Source: Leptolinea sp. HRD-7
GTDB taxonomy: Bacteria > Chloroflexota > Anaerolineae > Anaerolineales > Anaerolineaceae
Assembly (NCBI GenBank): GCA_024363285.1
Contig: AP024710.1
Span: forward strand, 1,054,001 to 1,118,000
Length of the DNA: 64,000 nt
Reading direction: 5' to 3'
The notes beneath the pieces are model-generated. The model was given only the letters and a program-made list of their open reading frames with translations, was not told the DNA's origin and did no database searches. This document shows, piece by piece, positions 42,775-50,550 of this stretch. Within the stretch, counting starts at the first letter, position 1. Every line of letters starts with the position of its first letter. A program made the translations under genes and the position numbers.

Positions 42775-42842
42775 TTGACTTATACAGTCGAGCTATATAT
42801 AATACAACTATATAGTTATACTATATAGTTGTATTATATATA
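42775..42842 (+). promoter_or_regulatory. Promoter overlapped by a 49-base operator palindrome for the second PadR gene
   Basis: TTGACT (42775-42780), 17-base spacer, TATAAT (42798-42803). A perfect inverted repeat with 22-base arms (42794-42815 and 42821-42842) and centre TTATA covers the -10 box and the predicted start (about 42810). Inside it are two identical small dyads, ACTATATAGT at 42807-42816 and 42820-42829, 13 bases apart. Binding here would block transcription of the padR-DUF2812 pair. GGAGG of padR follows at 42846. Confidence 0.8.
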
Positions 42843-42856
42843 TATGGAGGTTGTTC

Positions 42857-43180
42857 ATGAATAGAAATAAGAACCTTCCCCTGTCGGAGATCAATTTTTA
42901 TATCCTGCTGGCGGTTTCTGAACCGGCTCACGGGTATTTGATCATGCAAAAGGTGGAAGAGCTCAGCCGGGGCGAAGTGCGGGTGGCAGCGGGAACACTG
43001 TACGGGGCGATCGAGAATCTGCTTAAAGCACGGTTTATCGTACCCGTGGATGGTGATGACAACCGGCGTAAGGTATACAGTCTCACAGAAGAGGGCCGGC
43101 AAATTGTTCAGATGGATATCGAACGTATGAAACTGATGATTTCTCAGGCAGAAAACTGTCTGCAGGAACGGAAGGGGTAA
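42857..43180 (+). CDS. PadR-family transcriptional regulator (short form)
   Basis: 107 residues, the winged helix plus one C-terminal helix: LPLSEINFYILLAVSEPAHGYLIMQKVEELSRGEVRVAAGTLYGAIENLLKARFIVPVDGDDNRRKVYSLTEEGRQIV. Subfamily 2 PadR of this length often sits next to a DUF2812 membrane protein, as here (2 bases between the genes). Start ATG 42857 has GGAGG 7 bases upstream; a TTG at 42851 is rejected. It likely represses its own operon through the large palindrome. Confidence 0.94.
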   Translation: MNRNKNLPLSEINFYILLAVSEPAHGYLIMQKVEELSRGEVRVAAGTLYGAIENLLKARFIVPVDGDDNRRKVYSLTEEGRQIVQMDIERMKLMISQAENCLQERKG

Positions 43181-43182
43181 GC

Positions 43183-43806
43183 ATGTTTGTATTTAAGTTA
43201 TTCCCGGATTACGCAAAAGAAGAAAAATGGCTCAATGAAATGGCTAAAAAAGGATTTTCCCTGGAGAAAGTCACTCTCGGATATCATTTTCGAGCCGCTG
43301 AACCGGAAGATGCGTGTATCCGCATCGATTTCCGATATTTCAAAGACCCTGCGGAATACATCAACTATTGCACAATGTTTGAAGATAGCGGTTGGAAACA
43401 TATCGCCGGTAGTCAACATACCGGGGTTCAGTACTTCAAACGAATGCCGGAAGCTCAAAATGATGATATTTTCTCCGATTTCGAATCGAGGGCACAACGG
43501 TATATTCGAGCCTTCCGAATATGGGTGTACTTTGCCCTGTTTGTACTGTTCTTCATGGTTGTTTTGCTTTCGACCGGCAGTGTGGATTTCAGAGCTTTGA
43601 TTGATCCCCGGTTCTTTTACCTGACGCCGGGATTGTGGGAGAAGACCGGTCCATCATTCTGGAAGGCATTCTGGTTTGAGACGCCATTCGCCATGTTCCG
43701 CGCAGGGCTTCTCTACTTCTATCCGGTTTCCATTCTGATCTACCTGTTTATAGCGGCAAAGGCCCGCTTCCTGTATGGCAGGGCGAAAAAGGAACCGGCT
43801 GAATAA
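43183..43806 (+). CDS. DUF2812 membrane protein
   Basis: 207 residues. The N-terminal DUF2812 domain reads FKLFPDYAKEEKWLNEMAKKGFSLEKVTLGYHFR...FRYFKDPAEYINYCTMFEDSGWKHIAGSQHTGVQYFKR. Two membrane segments follow (about 113-133 and 180-200). The family nearly always follows a PadR gene; it may be a sensor or effector of membrane stress, but the function is unknown. Confidence 0.88.
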   Translation: MFVFKLFPDYAKEEKWLNEMAKKGFSLEKVTLGYHFRAAEPEDACIRIDFRYFKDPAEYINYCTMFEDSGWKHIAGSQHTGVQYFKRMPEAQNDDIFSDFESRAQRYIRAFRIWVYFALFVLFFMVVLLSTGSVDFRALIDPRFFYLTPGLWEKTGPSFWKAFWFETPFAMFRAGLLYFYPVSILIYLFIAAKARFLYGRAKKEPAE

Positions 43807-43846
43807 TCGTTTCGATACACATGGTGGTTGATTGATTTCCGGGTGA

Positions 43847-44131
43847 TCAAACGGGCTCGATGACTATGCCACCCATGTGAGCTTCAGACGCGCGGCAATG
43901 GATACCATTGATATAACAATCCGTCCCTTTATAGGGTGATCTGTCATCGGCGTACAGTCCGCTGATCCCCCCGCTCAGGCTTTCATTGAAGAATATGACA
44001 GGTCTGCCGGCCGGATCAGCGGCTTTTTTTATACAATCCGGGCATACCGCCCGGGGGTAACGCAGGTTTTTGTCAACAGGTTGACGGCAAATGGGACAGC
44101 CGATCCCATTTTCTTCCATAGGAAAGGGCAT
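43847..44131 (-). CDS. Small putative zinc-ribbon protein
   Basis: 94 residues. CPICRQPVDKNLRYPRAVCPDCIKKAAD gives a CxxC...CxxC zinc knuckle, followed by a compact beta-rich segment (RPVIFFNESLSGGISGLYADDRSPYKGTDCYINGIHCRASEAHMGGIVIEPV) with two more cysteines. I recognise no named function. AGAGGT precedes the ATG at 44131. It is divergent from hutI. Confidence 0.75.
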   Translation of the reverse strand: MPFPMEENGIGCPICRQPVDKNLRYPRAVCPDCIKKAADPAGRPVIFFNESLSGGISGLYADDRSPYKGTDCYINGIHCRASEAHMGGIVIEPV

Positions 44132-44175
44132 GGTAAACCTCTGATCAAAATTTCAAAACATGATAGGATTCTACT

Positions 44176-45429
44176 ATGCTGATCCACAATATTTCCCAAT
44201 TGTTGACGTTGAATGGTGGTCCCCAACGAGGGAAAGACCTGGGCCGGCTTGGGATTATTGAACAGGGCGCCGTGCTGATGCGCGGAGACACGATAGTGGC
44301 TGTGGGTCCGCAGGATGAGCTCATAACGAAATATCCCGATGAGCAGCGCATGGATGCCAACGGAAAGGTAATGCTGCCCGGATTTGTTGACCCGCATACC
44401 CATCTGGTTTGGGCGGGTGACCGGGCGGTGGAATTTGAAATGCGCCTGGAAGGCCGCACCTATCTTGAGATACTGGCGGCCGGCGGCGGGATCATCTCCA
44501 CGGTAAAAGCTACCCGCCAGTGCGAATATGACGATCTTTACGCGCAAACCCGCGCGCGCGCCCGAACCATGCTGCGTTACGGTACCACAACAGCGGAAGC
44601 CAAAACCGGTTACGGGCTCGAGTTGAAGTCTGAATTGGATCAGTTGAAAATCCTGTTGGATCTGGATGACGAAGGTCCGCTGGAAATCATTCCCACTTTT
44701 TTACCCGCGCATGCTATCGCGCCTGAATATCAGACAGACCCTGACGGATATACCCGGCTGATCTGTGAAAAGATGCTGCCCGCCGCGTATGAATGGTGGC
44801 TCAAACACGAAACCGGACGGCCGCTTCCATTTGTGGACGTGTTTTGTGAAACCGGCGCGTTCAGCCTTGAACAATCACGCTGTATTTTGACCAGAGCCCG
44901 CGATCTGGGCTTTCCGTTGAAAATTCATGCGGATGAGTTTGACAATCTGGGCGGAGCACAACTCGCGGCTGAACTGGGTGCCGCGTCAGCCGACCATCTG
45001 GTGAAAACCTCCTCTGAGGATATTGCCGCTCTGGCTGCCAGCGATACTGTGGCTGTGGCTCTGCCGTGTACCCCATTCGGTCTGGCAGAAACCCACTACA
45101 CACCGGCTAAAGAGATTCTGGATGCAGGTGGCTTGCTGGCGCTGGCAACAGATTGCAACCCGGGAACGGCCTGGTGTGAAAACATGCAGTTTGTCATCGC
45201 GCTGGCCTGCCGGGTGTTAAAACTGACCCCCGCGCAGGCAATTGCCGCGGCAACCATCAATTCGGCGGCCGCCATTCAACGAGATGACCGGATCGGTTCA
45301 ATTGAGCCTGGCAAACAGGCAGACATGATCCTGCTAACCGTAAATGATTACCGCCACCTGGGTTACCGTTTTGGCGAGAATCTTGTCAATATGGTGATCA
45401 AAAAAGGGCGGATGATACCTATCGTTTAG
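44176..45429 (+). CDS. hutI: Imidazolonepropionase
   Basis: 417 residues. Amidohydrolase metal motif MLPGFVDPHTHLVWAGDRAVEFEMRLEGRTYLEI, then GTTTAEAKTGYGLE, a His in IIPTFLPAHAIAPEY, the metal/substrate motif KIHADEFDNLGGAQLAAELGAASADHL, and LATDCNPGTAWCENMQFVIALACR. It opens 4-imidazolone-5-propionate to N-formimino-glutamate in histidine breakdown. hutH, hutU and hutG are not in the window. A TAGGAT box 6 bases before the ATG hints at a leaderless transcript; no ribosome site is visible. Confidence 0.96.
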   Translation: MLIHNISQLLTLNGGPQRGKDLGRLGIIEQGAVLMRGDTIVAVGPQDELITKYPDEQRMDANGKVMLPGFVDPHTHLVWAGDRAVEFEMRLEGRTYLEILAAGGGIISTVKATRQCEYDDLYAQTRARARTMLRYGTTTAEAKTGYGLELKSELDQLKILLDLDDEGPLEIIPTFLPAHAIAPEYQTDPDGYTRLICEKMLPAAYEWWLKHETGRPLPFVDVFCETGAFSLEQSRCILTRARDLGFPLKIHADEFDNLGGAQLAAELGAASADHLVKTSSEDIAALAASDTVAVALPCTPFGLAETHYTPAKEILDAGGLLALATDCNPGTAWCENMQFVIALACRVLKLTPAQAIAAATINSAAAIQRDDRIGSIEPGKQADMILLTVNDYRHLGYRFGENLVNMVIKKGRMIPIV

Positions 45430-45438
45430 AGGTCAGCT

Positions 45439-46074
45439 ATGCCAACCATTGAACAGGCGCGCGCCTATTATACAGGTGAAGACGCCGTGCATGATTTTGA
45501 ACATGTTATTCGTGTATATCGAATGTGTATGCGGTTGGGAAAAGAAGAAGGCGCTGACCTTGAAATTCTGCAGGCAGCCGCCCTGCTGCATGATTCCCGT
45601 GGGGCTGAACCGGGCGGCGCGGGACGGGCGGAACATCATATTACCTCCGCTATCTTTGCCGGTGAGGTTCTAAACGCGGAGGGCTGGCCGGTTGACCGTA
45701 TTCACGCGGTGCAGCATGCCATTCGCGCCCACCGTTACCGCGGCAAAGAGAATCTGCCGGAAACCATTGAGGCAATGGTGTTGTTTGACTCCGATAAGCT
45801 GGACGTGATCGGGGCCATCGGCACCGCCCGTACCATCGCGTATTCCGTGCTGGCGGGCGAACCGTTTTACGCGCGTCCCAGCGAGCAATTCCGATCCACG
45901 GGAAAAGAAACCCATGCTGAACCGCACTCGTCTTATCACGAGTACCTGTTCAAGCTGAGCAACGTCAAAGATCGGTTGTTCACCGAATCCGCCCGGCGTA
46001 TTGCCGGTCAACGGCACGAAGCCATGTCTGCTTTCTTTGAGCAGCTCGCGGATGAATTTGAAGGGTTGAAGTAA
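45439..46074 (+). CDS. HD-domain phosphohydrolase
   Basis: 211 residues. Metal site: DAVHDFEHVIRVYRMCMRLG (His), ILQAAALLHDSRGAE (HD), AVQHAIRAHRYRG and MVLFDSDKLDVIGAIGTARTIAY (Asp). This YedJ/YpgQ-like group hydrolyses nucleotides or similar phosphates. AGAGG precedes the ATG, which lies 9 bases after the hutI stop, so the two form an operon; a functional link with histidine breakdown is not evident. Confidence 0.9.
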   Translation: MPTIEQARAYYTGEDAVHDFEHVIRVYRMCMRLGKEEGADLEILQAAALLHDSRGAEPGGAGRAEHHITSAIFAGEVLNAEGWPVDRIHAVQHAIRAHRYRGKENLPETIEAMVLFDSDKLDVIGAIGTARTIAYSVLAGEPFYARPSEQFRSTGKETHAEPHSSYHEYLFKLSNVKDRLFTESARRIAGQRHEAMSAFFEQLADEFEGLK

Positions 46075-46081
46075 GCCGGGT

Positions 46082-46288
46082 TCAATCTTCGAGTACGAAG
46101 GTCACCTTCATATGAACCCGATATTCACTGATCTGGCCGTTGTCATCCAGCAGCACTTCCTGGTTTTCGATCCAGGCCGATTTTACGTTCTTCAATGTTT
46201 TATGCGCGCGTGACACACCGGCTTTGATGGCATCATCAAAACTTTTTGTGGATGATGATTTTATTTCGGTTACTCGAGCGACTGACAT
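46082..46288 (-). CDS. Dodecin (flavin-binding)
   Basis: 68 residues, the usual dodecin length: VARVTEIKSSSTKSFDDAIKAGVSRAHKTLKNVKSAWIENQEVLLDDNGQISEYRVHMKVTFVLE. Dodecins assemble as hollow dodecamers that bind flavin pairs through the conserved Trp (here in KSAWIENQ) and buffer free flavin. GAGGAGGT is placed before the ATG. Convergent with the HD gene (7 bases between stops). Confidence 0.95.
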   Translation of the reverse strand: MSVARVTEIKSSSTKSFDDAIKAGVSRAHKTLKNVKSAWIENQEVLLDDNGQISEYRVHMKVTFVLED

Positions 46289-46321
46289 TTATACCTCCTC
46301 AACAGACTAATCCCCTGAACC

Positions 46322-47437
46322 TTAAAGGGTTTGGAGTAATGTTTCAAAATATTCCATACCTTCTTTGAAGTTCTTTCGCCCAAGGCCCAATCTGAAATGG
46401 CTTTCAGGATAATCAAACATTTCGCCCGGAACCAGCATCGTGCTAAATTTCTCGATCAACTGGCGGCATAACTCATCTACCGGCAGGCTTCCCTTCCATT
46501 GTGGAAAGGCGATGGAACCGCCGGAAGGTTTGATCCACCGCAGCCGGTCAGGGTGGCGTGAAAAGACATCGGCAGCGATCTGCAGATTGGTCTTGATAAT
46601 TCCCATATTCCGCTCAACGATGGCTGCTCCGTTTTGCAGCGCGATCAATCCCAGTACCTCTGATGGAGCGCCGTTACAGATGGTAGTGTAATCTTTATAA
46701 GCCAGGCAATCATCGATGAAAGACAGGTCACGAGAAGCCAGCCAGCCAATTCGCAAACCGGGGAGTGCCATGGTCTTTGACAGTCCAGCCAGAGATATAC
46801 CTTTTTCATACACATCGCACATTGCCGGCAGCCGGTCAGCCGGATTATGTTCCATTAGCCTATACATTTCGTCAGAAAAAACCATTATTCCATGTTTGCC
46901 CGCGATTTCAACAATATGGTCGAATTCTTCACGAGTGGGCAGGTAACCGGTTGGGTTGTTGGGAATATTGAGCACCAGCAGCCGGGTTTCCGGCTTGATC
47001 AACTTTTCCAGTTGGTCAATATCCACATTCCAGCCTTTTTCGCCGGGTACCAGTTTCCAGAATGTGACATCGCATCCGATCGAGATGGCAATTTCATACA
47101 ATGACTGGTACGCGGGGGATAAAGTGATGACATGGTCACCCGCTTTGAGCAGGTTTTGCATGGCGATGAAGATCAATTCTTCCGGCGCGGCGACCATCAC
47201 ATGTTCAGGATTTATGCTCTGATAGTACCGGACAATTTCTGACCGTAACGCCGGACTTCCCTGCGTTTCTGTGTAACCCAGGCGGAGGTTTTCCCACATG
47301 GCTTTACTTTCAGACGTGGCCATATCCAGTAACTCTGACATGGACAGGCTTTCACAATCAGATGAACTGAGCATGATCCGGCTTTTGAATTCATGCAGCG
47401 CGTAAAAACGTTCCAATTTAAATGGAGAAATGGGCAT
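46322..47437 (-). CDS. Pyridoxal-phosphate aminotransferase, class I/II
   Basis: 371 residues. Fold-type I landmarks: NIPNNPTGYLPTREEFDHI (Asn of the cofactor site), VFSDEMYRLME (Asp), LAGLSKTMALPGLRIGWLAS (Schiff-base Lys) and FRLGLGRKNF (substrate carboxylate Arg). The substrate is unknown; similar proteins are annotated as aspartate or generic aminotransferases. A weak AGAGAG site lies upstream. Not obviously linked to the neighbouring lipoprotein, although on the same strand. Confidence 0.93.
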   Translation of the reverse strand: MPISPFKLERFYALHEFKSRIMLSSSDCESLSMSELLDMATSESKAMWENLRLGYTETQGSPALRSEIVRYYQSINPEHVMVAAPEELIFIAMQNLLKAGDHVITLSPAYQSLYEIAISIGCDVTFWKLVPGEKGWNVDIDQLEKLIKPETRLLVLNIPNNPTGYLPTREEFDHIVEIAGKHGIMVFSDEMYRLMEHNPADRLPAMCDVYEKGISLAGLSKTMALPGLRIGWLASRDLSFIDDCLAYKDYTTICNGAPSEVLGLIALQNGAAIVERNMGIIKTNLQIAADVFSRHPDRLRWIKPSGGSIAFPQWKGSLPVDELCRQLIEKFSTMLVPGEMFDYPESHFRLGLGRKNFKEGMEYFETLLQTL

Positions 47438-47479
47438 TTATCAACTCTCTTAAATGATTTATTTCTTCTTATACCGCAT

Positions 47480-48412
47480 TTAATGCCAAAGGGCTGACCA
47501 CGTTTTAGGTCCAACCACACCGTCTACTACCAACCCTTGATCCGCCTGAAATTGACGGACACCGGCATCTGTTTTCTTTCCAAAAACGCCATCCGCCGAA
47601 CCGACAACCGAATATCCGCGTGCCAGCAATTTTTTTTGCAGGGATAGTACATCATCCCCTTTCATATACGGGTTGGTCAGCTTTAAATAGCGTGAAAGTA
47701 CGGGTATGTTTGGATTGGCTTCTTCTTCGTTGTTCTCATTTTCCATTTCATCATCGCTTGGTGGGACGTCCCCGTTGGGGTTTTCAACGACAATGCGGAC
47801 ATAAAATACACTTCCAGCGGGGTCTATACCGAAATTCGTTCCATCGGAGGCCTGCAGTTTGTAATTTCCCCGGTACGTACCGGGGGCGGCGGGCGCGGTC
47901 AGGTTGACAGAGACCGTCACGGCTGCTCCGGGTTCTACGGTTCCATTGGTGAGCTGCACGGAACCCGCCCCGCCCATGGCGTCACCGGAAACAAAGATCA
48001 CTCTATAACCGGATGTCCAGGTGCAGGTACCATTGTTCCTGAGACGCCATTTCTTATCGAAATTCTTTCCGGATGGCACAACGGTGTCATCCGGGTAGCT
48101 GACATCCGCTTCAAACGCAGCCAGATTACAGATTCCGGCGGGCGTGTTGGTGGCTGCCGCCACTGTGGGAAGAATAGCCGCAGATGAAAGCGTTGCGGTA
48201 GGAAGTATGTGGGATTCCGGTCTGCTTGTAACAGTTATAAGGGGACTGAAGGAGGGCATGGAAGTAGGAGGAACAACTGTGACAGTTGAAGTGGCAGATT
48301 CTTCCATAGTGCTTGTGGCAGTTGGTACGGAAGATGACAGCGGCATCGAACATGCCAGACTGGTAATAAAAAAAACAGTGACCAGGATAGATCCGGGAAT
48401 TAACCTCTTCAT
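47480..48412 (-). CDS. Lipoprotein with NBR1/FW Ig-like domain and C-terminal peptidoglycan-binding domain
   Basis: 310 residues. Lipoprotein signal ends VTVFFITSLAC. A Thr/Ser/Pro-rich linker to about residue 85 precedes an FW domain (AAFEADVSYPDDTVVPSG, KKWRLRNNGTCTWTSGYRVIF, VSVNLTAPAAPGTYRGNYKLQASDGTNFG). An acidic spacer (DDEMENENNEEE) leads to a PG_binding_1 repeat, KGDDVLSLQKKLLARGYSVVGSADGVFGKKTDAGVRQFQADQGLVVDGVVGPKTWSAL. It would sit at the envelope surface and may hold on to a glycan. Start ATG 48412 with GGAGGG upstream; the frame opens to 48463 without a ribosome site. Confidence 0.9.
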   Translation of the reverse strand: MKRLIPGSILVTVFFITSLACSMPLSSSVPTATSTMEESATSTVTVVPPTSMPSFSPLITVTSRPESHILPTATLSSAAILPTVAAATNTPAGICNLAAFEADVSYPDDTVVPSGKNFDKKWRLRNNGTCTWTSGYRVIFVSGDAMGGAGSVQLTNGTVEPGAAVTVSVNLTAPAAPGTYRGNYKLQASDGTNFGIDPAGSVFYVRIVVENPNGDVPPSDDEMENENNEEEANPNIPVLSRYLKLTNPYMKGDDVLSLQKKLLARGYSVVGSADGVFGKKTDAGVRQFQADQGLVVDGVVGPKTWSALWH

Positions 48413-48630
48413 TTTCCCTCCAGTTAAAAAAACCGGCAAACCGGGTCTTAGACTCGATAGCATTCATAATGGTAGCACATCTGAGAACGTTGAACTTGTA
48501 CGGCTATATTAAATTATCAAAAAATGTGCCAGGTAGTGTATCTTTTGTCACATTCTCTGCCGCCATCACTATGATAAAGTTTTATCACCCTTAAAGCCGA
48601 TTTCGGCTTTCATTTATCAATGGAGGCAAC

Positions 48631-49527
48631 ATGCAAATAGTAACTGACCAGGGGATGGATTTACCTGATGAAATAGAAGCTGGTTTAAATATTCACACTC
48701 TTCCCCTGACGATAGTTCTAAGCGGTAAAACCTATGTTGGAAAAAAAGATATTGATTACAACAAGTTCTACCAGACACTGACAGAAACCGGAGAATTTCC
48801 TACTACCTCACAACCGTCACCCGGTGATTTTGCGGATATGTATCGTAAACTGGCAAAAACAGATCCGGATATCATCTCTATCCATATTTCTTCCGGATTG
48901 AGCGGTACCATCAATTCCGCCCGGTTGGGCGCTGAAATGGTTCCGGAAGCCAATGTGACCATCCTGGATTCGAAAACTCTATCTGGTCCCTTTGGTTGGC
49001 AGGTACAGGCTGCCGCTATGGGGATCCGTGCTGGTTGGGTGTTAGGCGATATTCTTAAGCTCATTGACCAGATCCGAGAAAACCAGCACACTCTGTTCAC
49101 ACTGGGAGACCTGAAATACCTTATCCATGGCGGTCGAATTAGCCATTTGAAAGGGATGCTGGCTTCCATGTTGAATCTCAAACCAATAATTGGCGTTGCC
49201 AAGGATGATGGGAAGTATTACAACTGGGGGCAGGCTCCTACCCTCAAACGTGCCATTCACCGGATGGGGGATATTGTGGCGCAAAAATTCCCGGATAAAA
49301 TCCCCATGCGTGTACAGCTTATCCATGGGAACAATCCAGAAGGCGTGGCATTGCTCAAAGAACGCATTTCAGAACTATTTGAGTGTGTCTTTGATGAAAC
49401 CATTCCTGTGGCTCCATCGCTGGGAGCGCATACCGGGCCCAGTGTAGTGGGTATCGGTATTGCCCCGCTGCGAATTTTTGAGAATTGCGGCCTGCAATTG
49501 TTGCAGCCGGAAAAAATGACCGCGTAA
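48631..49527 (+). CDS. DegV-family fatty-acid-binding protein
   Basis: 298 residues. DegV signatures: IVTDQGMDLPDE, FPTTSQPSPGDFADMY, ISIHISSGLSGTINSARLGAEM and LKYLIHGGRISHLKGMLASMLNLKPII. DegV/FakB proteins bind a fatty acid and, in firmicutes, present it to a FakA kinase; no FakA gene is in view. GGAGG precedes the ATG. In the 167-base gap upstream a small hairpin, AAAGCCGA/TCGGCTTT (48595-48612), lies 18 bases before the start and might affect translation. Confidence 0.93.
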   Translation: MQIVTDQGMDLPDEIEAGLNIHTLPLTIVLSGKTYVGKKDIDYNKFYQTLTETGEFPTTSQPSPGDFADMYRKLAKTDPDIISIHISSGLSGTINSARLGAEMVPEANVTILDSKTLSGPFGWQVQAAAMGIRAGWVLGDILKLIDQIRENQHTLFTLGDLKYLIHGGRISHLKGMLASMLNLKPIIGVAKDDGKYYNWGQAPTLKRAIHRMGDIVAQKFPDKIPMRVQLIHGNNPEGVALLKERISELFECVFDETIPVAPSLGAHTGPSVVGIGIAPLRIFENCGLQLLQPEKMTA

Positions 49528-49542
49528 TCTGATCGAATCATC

Positions 49543-49577
49543 AAAAAGGACATGGATTTTTTCCATGTCCTTTTTTT
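49543..49577. terminator. Bidirectional terminator after degV-like gene
   Basis: AAAAAGGACATGGA (49543-49556) and TCCATGTCCTTTTT (49562-49575) pair perfectly around a T-only loop; A and T runs on both flanks serve the convergent gene as well. Confidence 0.9.
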
Positions 49578-49602
49578 GTGTTTATCTGAAATACAATCCG
49601 CC

Positions 49603-50544
49603 TTATTTCAACCAGAAAAATAAACCGCGCAGCGCGATGGCATACACCCGGTATGGCTTGGGTCCGATAAATACCTGGTCTTTGTAGAAAACCGTGGGTG
49701 TTCCGGTGAATCCGGTGCTGGCAACTTCTTCCATCTGCTTCTTCACGGTGGTCTCAGTTTCAGAATCCGCCACACACGCGTTGACACTGCCCGTATCCAA
49801 CCCGGCTTTGGTCAAAAGGTTGTCAATATACGCCGGGTCATCCAGGTTAGCCGCGTCACCTTCGAACATGCTGTCATTGAAGGCCCAGAATTTATCCGGA
49901 GATATTTTATTAACACAATACGCGAGTTTTGAGAATTTATCCGTGGGTTCTTTAACCGGGTAATGAATAAAGGTCAGACCGATATGGAACCGGTCAACCA
50001 GTTGACGAATGACCGGGTAGGTCTGACGTGAGAACGCGCAATGGTAGCAGGCGATCATGAACAGATTTTCGTTGGTATCGGATCTCAAAGTTGGGAATTG
50101 AGTCAGATCAATTTTCTGCAGATTCAGGGTCATCTGAGCCGGGGTGACGGGTATCGTACAGACATTGCTTTTTGTCGATATCTGATTGTTCTTTCCGGTG
50201 GGATCAAACACACAAAATTCGGTTGAATTTGCGCCATTACAACTGCCCGTGGTGTAAAAGAGGAAAAGCCCGCGCAGGAACATGGTGAGACTGGCCAGAA
50301 AGATGATGAAGAACACCCAGGCGAGGCGTTCAAAGTTGCGGTTTAAAAAGCGTGCCGCACCTTCAGACCGGGTGATGACCACGCCCAGTATCTTCGCTTT
50401 CATCTTTTCATCAAATCCGGTGGTGCAGGGCCGGAATGTGACCCGGCGGAGGACGCAGTCCAACGCTTCACGGGCCAGTTCCCGGTTGGAAGCGCTGAAG
50501 ATTCCCAGAATGGATAGAACGATAAACGAAACAATACAGAACAT
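49603..50544 (-). CDS. Membrane-anchored DsbA-like thioredoxin-fold protein with N-terminal cysteine-containing domain
   Basis: 313 residues. Two membrane segments: MFCIVSFIVLSILGIFS at the start and LAWVFFIIFLASLTMFLRGLFLFY at about 75-98. Between them is a conserved-looking 55-residue cytoplasmic part (NRELAREALDCVLRRVTFRPCTTGFDEKMKAKI). Outside the membrane comes a thioredoxin fold with CYHC as active site (DsbA has CPHC), FHIGLTFIHYPVKEP, and cis-Pro in FTGTPTVFY. Two more cysteines (SCNGANSTEFC) precede it. It should form or isomerise disulfides outside the cell. It starts 6 bases after the cysteine desulfurase gene without its own ribosome site, so it is probably translationally coupled. 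Confidence 0.85.
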   Translation of the reverse strand: MFCIVSFIVLSILGIFSASNRELAREALDCVLRRVTFRPCTTGFDEKMKAKILGVVITRSEGAARFLNRNFERLAWVFFIIFLASLTMFLRGLFLFYTTGSCNGANSTEFCVFDPTGKNNQISTKSNVCTIPVTPAQMTLNLQKIDLTQFPTLRSDTNENLFMIACYHCAFSRQTYPVIRQLVDRFHIGLTFIHYPVKEPTDKFSKLAYCVNKISPDKFWAFNDSMFEGDAANLDDPAYIDNLLTKAGLDTGSVNACVADSETETTVKKQMEEVASTGFTGTPTVFYKDQVFIGPKPYRVYAIALRGLFFWLK

Positions 50545-50550
50545 AGAGGG

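Noticed and set aside
44176-46074. hutI and HD gene considered as part of a full histidine-utilisation operon
   Set aside because: No hutH, hutU or hutG is present in the window, and the HD protein is of a general nucleotide-hydrolase type.
48595-48612. AAAGCCGA/TCGGCTTT hairpin before the DegV gene as a terminator
   Set aside because: No T run follows and no gene ends just upstream on that strand; kept only as a note in the DegV entry.
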